Source of the DNA: an uncultured Neglectibacter sp. | GTDB taxonomy: Bacteria; Bacillota; Clostridia; Oscillospirales; Acutalibacteraceae | Assembly (NCBI GenBank): GCA_904374805.1 | Contig: CAJFEW010000044.1 | Coordinates: 1 to 37,003, forward strand | Direction: 5' to 3' | DNA: 37,003 nucleotides | Part shown: piece after piece, positions 21,742 through 28,625 of the stretch | Position numbering within the stretch: position 1 is the first letter of the stretch | How the letters are laid out: each line of letters begins with the position of its first letter | Program-made: the position numbers and the translations under genes | The notes under the pieces: model-generated | Database searches by the model: none | Told to the model about the DNA's origin: nothing | Seen by the model: only the letters and a program-made list of their open reading frames with translations

Positions 21742-23275
21742 CGTCCTTACTCCTTTCCTGTTCCTGCCGGGGTTCCCTCTCTTTTTTCTCCTTGGACCGG
21801 CTCAGCTTGAAGGACCCGGTGTCCTTCAGCTTGGGAGCCGCCGGAGGCTTGGGAATGGTAAACTCAAACCGGCAGTACTGGCCCACTGCCGAGGAGACGG
21901 TGATGTCCCCTCCGTGGAGCTTCAAAATGGTGCGCACAATGTAGAGTCCCAGTCCCATGCCGTTTTTATCCCGGCTGCGGGACTTGTCCGTCTTGTAAAA
22001 CCGCTCGAAGATCATGGGCAGGTCCTCGGAGGCAATGCCCGGGCCGCTGTTTTCAATGACCACCGTGGTGCGGTCGATGCCCTCTGTGATCAGCACGGAG
22101 ATGTACCCGCCCTGGTTGGTGAACTTCACAGCGTTTTCAAACAAGTTGTACACCACCTGGTGCAGCAGGTCCGGGTCGCCCCAGACCATTTGGGGGTGGG
22201 CGTCCTCCAAGCCCCGGATCTCAATCTCTTTTTCGTCAATCTTCTGCTCAAAGGTGAGCAAGGTGGTGACCACCGTCTGGGTGATGTCAAACTGAGAGGG
22301 GTTCAGCTTCATCTCGCCGCTGTCAATGCGGGACAGGTCCAGCATGGATTTCACCAGCCGGGACAGGCGCTTCACCTCGTCGGAGACCACGTGCAGGTAT
22401 TTGTCCTGCTGCTCCCGGGGAATAGTGCCGTCCAAAATGCCGTCGATAAACCCGGCGATGGTGGTCATGGGGGTTTTCAGCTCGTGGGACACGTTGGCGA
22501 TAAAACTGCGGCGGGTGCCCTCGGAGTTGGACAGGGAGTTGGCCATGTTGTTAAAGGACAGGGCCAGCTGGCCCAGCTCGTCGGCGCTGGTCACCGGCAC
22601 CCGCACAGAGAAGTCCCCGCCTCCAAAACTGCGGGCCGCGGCGCTCATCTGCCGCAGGGGCTTCACCAGCCGGTAGGCAAAGGCTCCCACCACGCAGAAG
22701 GTCACCGCCAAGGCGGCGGCCGCCGCCACCAGGAACATTTGAAAGACTTCTCCCTGAAAGGCGTGCACCGTGGCGGCGCTGGTGGTGGCGAACACCGCCC
22801 CCACGCAGGTGTCCCCCTCCTGGGTATACATGGGCACCCCGATGATGTAAAAAGAGCTTTGGTACAGCCCCCCAAAGGTACCCCGGCCCTCATACATGCC
22901 CTGGGCCGCCTGGGCCACGGTCTTTTGGGGCACCGCCCCGGGAGAGGTCAGCTTGCTGCTGGGATAGTTTCCCAGCAAGATGGTGCCCTCCATATCCGTG
23001 ATAAAGATGTCTGCGTCAATGCTGGTGGAAAAGGTGCTGATAAAGCCCTGGAGCACCGGGGCTTGCAGCTGGTAGGTCTCCTCCCCGGTCCGGGTCAGGA
23101 ACAGGCTGGACATGTCCGCAATGGATTTGGCGTTTTTCAGCAGCAGGTCTTTTTTCTCCCCCTGCCAGTAGCGGGAGAAGAAAATCATCATCACGCTGCC
23201 CAACATCACAAAGCTGAGCACCACAATGCCCATGGTAATGGCCAAATACCGGCGGAAAATGCTCTTTTGCATCAT
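21722..23275 (-). CDS. Sensor histidine kinase (HAMP-HisKA-HATPase)
   Basis: About 517 residues from ATG 23275, which follows GGAAAGG; a GTG overlapping the regulator's stop codon at 23317 would add 14 residues. Two membrane helices (about 10-34 and 177-201) bracket an extracytoplasmic sensor of about 140 residues (MEGTILLGNYPSS and QSSFYIIGVPMYTQ resemble a PAS/Cache-like fold). Then come a HAMP domain (about 202-255), HisKA with the phospho-acceptor in NVSHELKTPMTTIAGF (His264), and an ATPase domain with N-box LFENAVKF, G1 SGPGIASEDLPMIFERFYK and G2 GMGLGLYIV. A basic tail (SRSKEKKEREPRQEQERSKD) ends the protein. All catalytic boxes are intact. It is the partner of the response regulator immediately upstream; the stimulus is unknown, but the downstream htrA suggests envelope or secretion stress. 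Confidence 0.93.
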   Translation of the reverse strand: MMQKSIFRRYLAITMGIVVLSFVMLGSVMMIFFSRYWQGEKKDLLLKNAKSIADMSSLFLTRTGEETYQLQAPVLQGFISTFSTSIDADIFITDMEGTILLGNYPSSKLTSPGAVPQKTVAQAAQGMYEGRGTFGGLYQSSFYIIGVPMYTQEGDTCVGAVFATTSAATVHAFQGEVFQMFLVAAAAALAVTFCVVGAFAYRLVKPLRQMSAAARSFGGGDFSVRVPVTSADELGQLALSFNNMANSLSNSEGTRRSFIANVSHELKTPMTTIAGFIDGILDGTIPREQQDKYLHVVSDEVKRLSRLVKSMLDLSRIDSGEMKLNPSQFDITQTVVTTLLTFEQKIDEKEIEIRGLEDAHPQMVWGDPDLLHQVVYNLFENAVKFTNQGGYISVLITEGIDRTTVVIENSGPGIASEDLPMIFERFYKTDKSRSRDKNGMGLGLYIVRTILKLHGGDITVSSAVGQYCRFEFTIPKPPAAPKLKDTGSFKLSRSKEKKEREPRQEQERSKDDAGRTE

Positions 23276-23313
23276 GCGGCCTTTCCACACCCGGGCAGGC
23301 GCGGACCGGGCCC

Positions 23314-24009
23314 TCACTCCTTCACCTCAAATTTGTAGCCCACGCCCCACACGGTCTTCAGGGCCCACTTGTCCGAGGCCCCCTCCAACTTTTCCCGCAG
23401 GCGCTTCACGTGGACGTCCACCGTGCGGCTGTCCCCGTAATAGTCAAAGCCCCACACCTCGTCCAGCAGCTGGTCCCGGGTGAACACCCGGTTGGGGTTG
23501 GACGCCAGGTGATAGATCAGCTCCATCTCCTTGGGGGGCGTGTCCACCTGCACGCCGTTGACCTTCAGCTCGTAATTGGTCAGGTTGATGGACAGGTTTT
23601 CGTAGTGGACTTCCTTGCTTTCGTTTTTGTCCTCGCCCTGCTTGCCGCTGCGCCGCAGCACCGCCCCAATGCGGGCGATCACCTCTTTGGTTTCAAAGGG
23701 CTTCACCACATAGTCGTCCGCCCCCAGCTCCAGGCCCAGCACCTTGTCGAACACCTCGCCCTTGGCGGTGAGCATGATGATGGGGCAGGAGGATTTCTTC
23801 CGAATCTCCCGGCACACCTGCCAGCCGTCCAGGCCGGGCAGCATAATGTCCAGCAGGATCAAGTCCGGATGAAAGGTGTCAAACACCTGCAAAGCGGTCT
23901 CTCCGTCGTTGGCAATGGAGGCCTCATAGCCCTCTTTTTCAATGTACAGCCGCAGCAGCTCGCAGATGTTGGTATCGTCGTCTACAATCAGAATTTTTCC
24001 CGTTGCCAT
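23314..24009 (-). CDS. Response regulator, OmpR/PhoB family
   Basis: 231 residues. Receiver domain (1-120) with acidic pair DDD (10-12), phospho-acceptor Asp54 (LILLDIMLPGLDGW), Thr in IIMLTAKGE and Lys in DYVVKPFE. A linker rich in Lys/Glu (SGKQGEDKNESK) leads to the winged-helix DNA-binding domain (about 135-229; PPKEMELIYHLASNPNRVFT and SRTVDVHVKRLREKL). It is complete in length and motifs. First gene of the RR-HK-htrA-ybaK operon, with the promoter at 24078-24106. The TGA stop lies about 40 bp before the kinase ATG, or overlaps the alternative kinase GTG. Confidence 0.95.
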   Translation of the reverse strand: MATGKILIVDDDTNICELLRLYIEKEGYEASIANDGETALQVFDTFHPDLILLDIMLPGLDGWQVCREIRKKSSCPIIMLTAKGEVFDKVLGLELGADDYVVKPFETKEVIARIGAVLRRSGKQGEDKNESKEVHYENLSINLTNYELKVNGVQVDTPPKEMELIYHLASNPNRVFTRDQLLDEVWGFDYYGDSRTVDVHVKRLREKLEGASDKWALKTVWGVGYKFEVKE

Positions 24010-24067
24010 AAAAGCGTCTCTCCCTTTCCTGCAATCCTTGGGATTCCGTTTTTGCTACACTCTCCCT

Positions 24068-24106
24068 ATTGTATTGTATTGTACCCGCTAACTGTGGCAA
24101 AAGCAA
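24068..24106 (-). promoter_or_regulatory. Promoter of the two-component/htrA operon with a 5-bp tandem repeat in its -10 region
   Basis: Minus strand TTGCTT (24106-24101), 17-bp spacer, TACAAT (24083-24078). TACAA is repeated three times in tandem (TACAATACAATACAAT, 24083-24068), giving three overlapping -10 hexamers 5 bp apart. A second -35-like TTGCCA lies 16 bp from the middle one. Leader to ATG 24009 is about 60 nt. Confidence 0.65.
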
Positions 24107-24124
24107 GAAAAACCGGTGAACATT

Positions 24125-24790
24125 CTATGAAGCGCCCGCACAACAAGGACCTGCTCCCTGAGGGAGCAGGTCCTTGGCCCGGTCACTTTGTGAGAACTTT
24201 CTTGTGATAGCCCGTTTCCCGCAATGGGGGCACCGCATATTCCGGCTGCGGCCCCAGTGAGGGGCCATCACCACCGCTCGCAGGGTGGGCACGTACCGGG
24301 CATGGCAGTGGGGGCATTCGTAGTAGCCCGCGTCCCGCTCGATTTTCACTGCGGCGCCAATCCCTACGACCATAGTCACCCACGCCGCCGCCAGCAGCCC
24401 CACGCGCCACCCCACGGCCTCCGCCCCAAAGGAGGCGGCGAACACCATCACCAGGGCGGCAACTGTGGACAGACTCCCCAGCACCACCTCCAGGGAGAGC
24501 ATTCGGCGGTTGTTCCGCTCCTCTGCCTCCCGCAGTTCCAACAGGGTTTTCTCCGCTTGCTCTTTATAGTGTTCCATGGCAATCCGTTCCCCGGTGAGAA
24601 GTTCGTTGACCGTGATCCCCAGCAGCCCGCACAGGGGAAGCATCAAAGAGACGTCCGGTAAACTTCTGCCGGTCTCCCACTTGGAAACCGCCCGGTCCGT
24701 GACCCCCAGTTTTTCCCCCAGGGCCGCCTGGGTGTATCCCCGCTCCCTCCGGCAAACCGCTATAAATTTCCCGATCTTTTCCTGATCCAC
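24125..24790 (-). CDS. XRE-family regulator with two membrane helices and a zinc-ribbon tail (3' frameshift likely)
   Basis: GTG 24790 follows AAAGGAGGG; an upstream in-frame start has no ribosome binding site. Residues 3-60 form an HTH_3 domain (GYTQAALGEKLGVTDRAVSK, SLPDVSLMLPLCGLLGITVN). A linker with coiled-coil character (about 65-93) follows, then two hydrophobic helices (about 95-145) and two Cys pairs, CPHC (about 156) and CPHC (about 187), forming a likely zinc ribbon. Members of this family in Clostridia usually end shortly after the second CPxCG with a KKVL-K tail; that tail (GYHKKVLTK then TGA at 24185-24183) is present here but in another frame. One extra G in the GGG run just after CGKR would restore it. 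As sequenced the frame instead runs 20 residues into the terminator hairpin. Extended -10 TGGTATCCT (-10 at 24819-24814) lies upstream. Target genes are unknown. Confidence 0.8.
   Translation of the reverse strand: MDQEKIGKFIAVCRRERGYTQAALGEKLGVTDRAVSKWETGRSLPDVSLMLPLCGLLGITVNELLTGERIAMEHYKEQAEKTLLELREAEERNNRRMLSLEVVLGSLSTVAALVMVFAASFGAEAVGWRVGLLAAAWVTMVVGIGAAVKIERDAGYYECPHCHARYVPTLRAVVMAPHWGRSRNMRCPHCGKRAITRKFSQSDRAKDLLPQGAGPCCAGAS
24148..24178. terminator. Hairpin at the 3' end of the XRE regulator
   Basis: Perfect stem AAGGACCTGCTCCCT / AGGGAGCAGGTCCTT with almost no loop. T tracts are poor on both strands (TTGTTG on minus). It probably ends the XRE transcript before the next minus-strand promoter. 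The current reading frame runs through it, consistent with a frameshift upstream. Confidence 0.55.
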
Positions 24791-24998
24791 GAGGAACCCT
24801 CCTTTCTGGCTGCAGGATACCACAGCCGCCGCCCACAGGCCACACACCGCCGGTGGAATCCCCCACTAAAGCGCGCCTTTTTCCACTCTACCCGCGGTTG
24901 AGTCCCACAAAATCCCCTGTTTTCCCGCTCTCGCCCCCTCTGGGAAAAGCCCCTGCCGGCAGCCCAAGAGCTCTGTTCCCAAGATTGGAAAAAAGCTC

Positions 24999-25027
24999 TT
25001 GCCTTTTTCCCGGTTGTGTGCTACAAT
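24999..25027 (+). promoter_or_regulatory. Sigma-A promoter of the symporter gene
   Basis: TTGCCT (24999-25004), 17-bp spacer, TACAAT (25022-25027) with extended TGC. The 24850-24998 stretch before it shows no other feature. Confidence 0.75.
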
Positions 25028-25040
25028 CATTTCACTTTAG

Positions 25041-25073
25041 CGCGTGTGTGCTTTAAAGCATGTGTGTTTTAAA
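25041..25073 (+). promoter_or_regulatory. Palindromic operator-like site in the symporter leader
   Basis: TGTGTGCTTTAAAGCATGTG contains the perfect 12-bp palindrome TGCTTTAAAGCA (25049-25060), flanked by TGTG on both sides and followed by TTTTAAAC. It lies 22 bp downstream of the -10 box, where a bound repressor would block transcription. It does not match the LacI-type palindromes at 27473-27504, so another regulator (perhaps the divergent XRE protein) is more likely. The assignment is inference. Confidence 0.45.
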
Positions 25074-25103
25074 CTAGAAAAGCAACCGAGGATGTGGGCT
25101 GGT

Positions 25104-26597
25104 ATGAGCAAAGAAGGGACCATTTGGATTGTCATCGGGGTGTACGCCCTCTTTATGCTGGGCATTGGGGTGTGGTACTCCCGCAAGGGCACGGACATGG
25201 AAGGCTTCACCGTGGGGGGCCGCAACGCCGGGGCGTGGATTTCCGCCCTGAGCTACGGCACCGCCTACTTCTCCGCAGTGATGTTCATCGGCTATTCCGG
25301 CGGCTCCGGGTGGAGCTACGGCCTGTGGAGCGTGCTGGTGGGGGTGGGCAACGCGGTGTTCGGCACCTTGCTGGCCTGGCTGGTGCTGGCCAATCGCACC
25401 CGGGACCTGACCCGCCGCCATCACATCCAATCCATGCCCCAGCTCTTTGAGAAGCGCTTTCAAAGCAAGGGCATGCGGCTGTTCGCCTGCGTGGTGATCT
25501 TTGTGTTTCTCATCCCCTACTCCGCCTCGGTGTACAAGGGACTCACCAGCGTGTGCTCGGTGATTTTGGGCATTGACGAGACGGTGTGCATGCTCATCAT
25601 CGCCATTGCCTCGGCGGTGGTGCTGGTGCTGGGGGGCTACATGGCCACCTTAAAGGCGGACTTCGTCCAGGGCATCATCATGATGGTGGGGGTGGCCGCC
25701 CTGATTGTACTGGTGGTCCAGTCTCCCCAGGTAGGCGGGCTTTCCCAGGGCTTCTCCCGGATGCTGGACTACATGGAGTCCCACCAGATGGCGCCCCTCT
25801 CCGGCTCCTCGACTTTGGCCTTGGTGTCCACGGTGCTCATGACCAGCTTCGGCACCTGGGGCCTGCCTCAAATGGTCCACAAGTACTACGGCATCCGAGA
25901 CCGGCGGGAGGTCCGCCGGGGGGTGATCATCTCCACCTTCTTCTCCCTGCTGGTGGCCGGGGGCGGCTACTTCATCGGCAGCTTCTCCCACCTGTTCTTC
26001 GGGGACACCCTGCCGGAAGGGGGCACCGACTACCTGGTCCCCCTGATGCTCAACTCCGCCGGACTGCCCAATCTGCTCATTGGGGTGATCTTGGTGCTGC
26101 TGATCTCCGCTTCGGTGTCCACCTTGTCCAGCATCACCTTGACCGCCTGCTCCACGGTCTCCCTGGACCTGATCAAGGCCAGCTGGCTCAAGGGCCTGGG
26201 GGAAAGGACCCTGGCCACGGTCACCCGGCTTCTGTGCCTGGCCTTTGTGGTCCTGAGCTATCTCATCGCCAACTACCCCACCCCCATTTTGGAGATGATG
26301 TCCTACTCCTGGGGCATCCTCTCCGGGGCATTTCTGGCCCCTTACGTGCTCACCCTGTACTGGAAGGGGATCAACCGGGCAGGGGCCTGGGCCGGGATGA
26401 TCGGAGGCTTCCTCACCGCCTTTGTACCGGCGGCAGCCTCTGGCTTCACCACCCCCAACGGGCCTGTGTACGCCTGCCTGGCCATGGCCCTCTCCTTCCT
26501 GCTGTGCCTGGTGGTCAGCCCCTTGGCCCGCAAGCGGGGCTGGAAAGGCAGCCAGCCTAACCAGGCGTTTTATGAGAAAGAGGGGGAGACTGCCTAG
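25104..26597 (+). CDS. Sodium:solute symporter (SSS family)
   Basis: 497 residues from ATG 25104, the start that gives the usual short N-terminus before the first helix (IWIVIGVYALFMLGIGVWYS); an upstream ATG at 25092 has its GAGG directly abutting. About 13 hydrophobic segments are visible. SSS signatures: MEGFTVGGRNAGAWISALSYGTAYFSAVMFIGYSG near residues 30-65, the first loop typical of PutP/PanF-like carriers, and ISASVSTLSSITLTACSTVS (about 333-352), which carries the sodium-site Ser/Thr residues. It imports a solute with sodium. Substrate is unknown; neighbours (LacI regulator, Gfo/Idh/MocA oxidoreductase) favour a sugar, polyol or sugar acid, though proline or pantothenate type is not excluded. 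The last 41 bp overlap the convergent methyltransferase gene. Confidence 0.88.
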   Translation: MSKEGTIWIVIGVYALFMLGIGVWYSRKGTDMEGFTVGGRNAGAWISALSYGTAYFSAVMFIGYSGGSGWSYGLWSVLVGVGNAVFGTLLAWLVLANRTRDLTRRHHIQSMPQLFEKRFQSKGMRLFACVVIFVFLIPYSASVYKGLTSVCSVILGIDETVCMLIIAIASAVVLVLGGYMATLKADFVQGIIMMVGVAALIVLVVQSPQVGGLSQGFSRMLDYMESHQMAPLSGSSTLALVSTVLMTSFGTWGLPQMVHKYYGIRDRREVRRGVIISTFFSLLVAGGGYFIGSFSHLFFGDTLPEGGTDYLVPLMLNSAGLPNLLIGVILVLLISASVSTLSSITLTACSTVSLDLIKASWLKGLGERTLATVTRLLCLAFVVLSYLIANYPTPILEMMSYSWGILSGAFLAPYVLTLYWKGINRAGAWAGMIGGFLTAFVPAAASGFTTPNGPVYACLAMALSFLLCLVVSPLARKRGWKGSQPNQAFYEKEGETA

Positions 26598-27306
26598 GCC
26601 TCAAGAGCACATGGTGGAAGAAGGCCATCTGCCGGTAGGGCTCCCGGCCGGCAGCCGCAGCCTCCAGCCGGAGCATGGCCTGCTGCCAGGCGGGGTCCTC
26701 CTTGGCGGCGTTGTCCTGGGGCAGGCCAAAAAAGATCCGCACCCCCAGCACCTGCCGCACCTCCAAGCCTGGGGCCCAGCGGACCAGGTCCTCTGTCTGG
26801 TAGTAGTGCACCTGGCCGAAATTCCGCACCTGCAGGCTGCCTCCCTCCAGCAGGGCGGCGGCCTCCTCCGGGCGGTTTTCAAACACCGCTTTCTGCAGCA
26901 CCCGTCCGGGCAGGTTGTGCTTGACCACAGATAAGGTCCCCTCCGGCCCCAGCAGCCGGGCAAACTCCCGGAGGATCTCCTGCCGCTGGGGGGCGTATTC
27001 CAGCACATTGTGGCACACAATGCCGTCAAAGCTGCCCTCCTCCAGGGCGGCCAGCTGCTCCACACCGCCCACCAGCTGCCGGTAAGTCCCTTCCCCCACC
27101 CTCAAAGCCAGCAGCTCCCGGTTGGGTTCCACGGCAGTCACCTGGTTGTGTTCCCCCAGGTGGGCGGCGGTGATGCCAAAGCCGCTGCCAAAATCCAGCA
27201 GGCGCTTCCCCTGCCAGGGGGGCAGCTGCTCCCACACCCCTTGGTAAAACAGCTTGCCCCAGGGTTTTTGGGTGTTTTCCCAATAGGTGCGCACTTCGGT
27301 CTCCAC
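26557..27306 (-). CDS. Class I SAM-dependent methyltransferase
   Basis: 249 residues. Start GTG 27306 is preceded by GGGAG. The Rossmann motif I is LLDFGSGFGITAAHLGE (about 36-52), followed by the acidic residue in TAVEPN (motif II, ribose binding) and the post-II segment FDGIVCHNVLEYAPQRQEIL, all typical of the Methyltransf_11/25 type found in small-molecule methyltransferases. C-terminal VHYYQTEDLVRWAPGLEVRQ resembles the lid region of UbiE/Smt-like proteins. The substrate is unknown. The last 13 codons lie antisense to the end of the symporter gene. No promoter was found beyond doubt; the region 27307-27330 is short. Confidence 0.85.
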   Translation of the reverse strand: METEVRTYWENTQKPWGKLFYQGVWEQLPPWQGKRLLDFGSGFGITAAHLGEHNQVTAVEPNRELLALRVGEGTYRQLVGGVEQLAALEEGSFDGIVCHNVLEYAPQRQEILREFARLLGPEGTLSVVKHNLPGRVLQKAVFENRPEEAAALLEGGSLQVRNFGQVHYYQTEDLVRWAPGLEVRQVLGVRIFFGLPQDNAAKEDPAWQQAMLRLEAAAAGREPYRQMAFFHHVLLRPRQSPPLSHKTPG

Positions 27307-27330
27307 AGCGCATTGCTCCCTTTCCCCAGG

Positions 27331-27358
27331 GACCGCCTCTCCAGGCGGTCTCTTTTTT
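27331..27358 (+). terminator. Plus-strand terminator beyond the methyltransferase gene
   Basis: Stem GACCGCCT / AGGCGGTC with a 4-nt loop, followed by TCTTTTTTC. On the minus strand there is no T run, so it works on plus-strand transcripts. The nearest plus gene upstream is the symporter, 730 bp back across the convergent gene. Confidence 0.75.
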
Positions 27359-27445
27359 CTTTCAGCCTAGCACACTCCCCGGAAAAAGGCAACCGGCCTT
27401 CCACCGGTTTTTCCGCCGGAGTGGAAAAAATTTGCCTCCCCCCCA

Positions 27446-27474
27446 TTGACAACCGGAGGGGGAGGTGGTAGTAT
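27446..27474 (+). promoter_or_regulatory. Sigma-A promoter of the lacI-type operon
   Basis: Perfect -35 TTGACA (27446-27451), 17-bp spacer, TAGTAT (27469-27474). The -10 overlaps the first of two palindromes. Confidence 0.8.
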
Positions 27475-27504
27475 GGTAACGTAACCATATGGTAACGTTA
27501 CCAT
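27473..27504 (+). promoter_or_regulatory. Two abutting LacI-type palindromic operators
   Basis: ATGGTAACGTAACCAT (27473-27488, one mismatched pair) is followed directly by the perfect palindrome ATGGTAACGTTACCAT (27489-27504). Both are centred on CG, as LacI-family operators usually are; their centres are 16 bp apart. They cover the -10 box and start site of the gene for a LacI-family protein, indicating autorepression. Confidence 0.8.
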
Positions 27505-27523
27505 AAGGGAAAGGAGGGGTTTC

Positions 27524-28546
27524 ATGGCCAACGCCACCATGCACGACGTGGCCAAGCTGGCGGGGGTCTCCCTGGCCACCGTGGGGCGGGTGCTCCACCA
27601 AAACGGCTACGTCTCCCGGGAGAACCGGGAAAAGGTGGAGGCCGCCGTCCGCCAGCTGGGGTACATTCCCAACAGCGCGGCGCAATCTCTGAAAAACAGC
27701 AGCAGCCACATGCTGGGGCACATTCTCCGCTTCTCCCCCAACCTGCTCTTCGAACAGATCAGCCAGGAGGTGGACCGGGCCGCCGCCCAGCGGGGCTACA
27801 GCGTGCTCAGCTTCACCAAGTACGAGTCCCCCGGGGAAGACCAGCGCATTGTCACCGAGTTCATCAGCCGCCGGGTGGAAGGGGTGATAATCACCTCCAT
27901 TCTGAACTTTGACCCGGCCCTGGTGCAGAAGCTGCTGGACGCGGGCATCCCCACGGTGCGCATTGAGCGGGCCCCGGAGCACGCGGACCGGGTGCTGGTG
28001 GACGACTTGCAGGGCGCCCGGGAGGGGGCAGCCGCTTTGGTGCGGGCCGGCCACCGGGACATTGCCTACATGGGCCTGGGCGGGAACGCCCAGGTGGAGC
28101 GCTTGCGGCTGGAAGGCTACCGGCAAGCCCTGGAGGAAGGAGGCCTGCCCCTGTGCCCCCACCTGGAACAGCTGGTGGAGGACTACTCCCCCCAGGCCGG
28201 GTACCAGGCCATGGCGGCCTTGTGGGCGGGACCCCGGCCCACCGCCGTGTTTGCCGCGGCGGATTCCCTGGCCAGCGGAGCCCTGCAGTTCCTCTACCAG
28301 GCAGGGGCCCGGGTGCCCCAGGACGTGTCCTTTATGGGCTACGACAACACCTTGGCCACCTTGCTGGCGCCCCCCTTGGACTCCGTGGGCATTCAGGCAG
28401 GCCCTATGGGCGAGGCGGCGGTGGACCTGCTCCTGCGGCGCCGGCAGCACCCTCTGGAGCCCGGCCAGCCCGGGAAGGAGATTTTGGTGCCCACCCGGCT
28501 TGTGTCCCGGGGGACGGTGGCTCCGTCCTCCCGGCTATCCCTATAA
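27524..28546 (+). CDS. LacI-family transcriptional regulator
   Basis: 340 residues of standard LacI length; ATG 27524 follows AAGGAGGGG. The HTH is at 6-25 (MHDVAKLAGVSLATVGRVLH) with the hinge helix NSAAQSLKNSSS (about 50-62). The periplasmic-binding-protein-like ligand domain follows (GHILRFSPNLLFEQISQEVD through VPTRLVSRGTV), with family marks VEGVIITS, HRDIAYMGL, FAAADSLASGALQFL and VSFMGYDN. It should bind a sugar or sugar derivative and release the operators at 27473-27504 on induction. The hinge carries SLKNSS where classical members have ARSL, so minor-groove contacts may differ. The downstream oxidoreductase starts 79 bp later without a strong terminator between, so they probably form one operon controlled by this protein; the symporter's leader has a different palindrome. 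Confidence 0.93.
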   Translation: MANATMHDVAKLAGVSLATVGRVLHQNGYVSRENREKVEAAVRQLGYIPNSAAQSLKNSSSHMLGHILRFSPNLLFEQISQEVDRAAAQRGYSVLSFTKYESPGEDQRIVTEFISRRVEGVIITSILNFDPALVQKLLDAGIPTVRIERAPEHADRVLVDDLQGAREGAAALVRAGHRDIAYMGLGGNAQVERLRLEGYRQALEEGGLPLCPHLEQLVEDYSPQAGYQAMAALWAGPRPTAVFAAADSLASGALQFLYQAGARVPQDVSFMGYDNTLATLLAPPLDSVGIQAGPMGEAAVDLLLRRRQHPLEPGQPGKEILVPTRLVSRGTVAPSSRLSL

Positions 28547-28625
28547 AAAAGAAAACACCCCGCTCCTGAGAGAGAACGGGGCCTACGGCACATACTAGGT
28601 TCAAGAAAGAAAGGTAGGATTGCAT

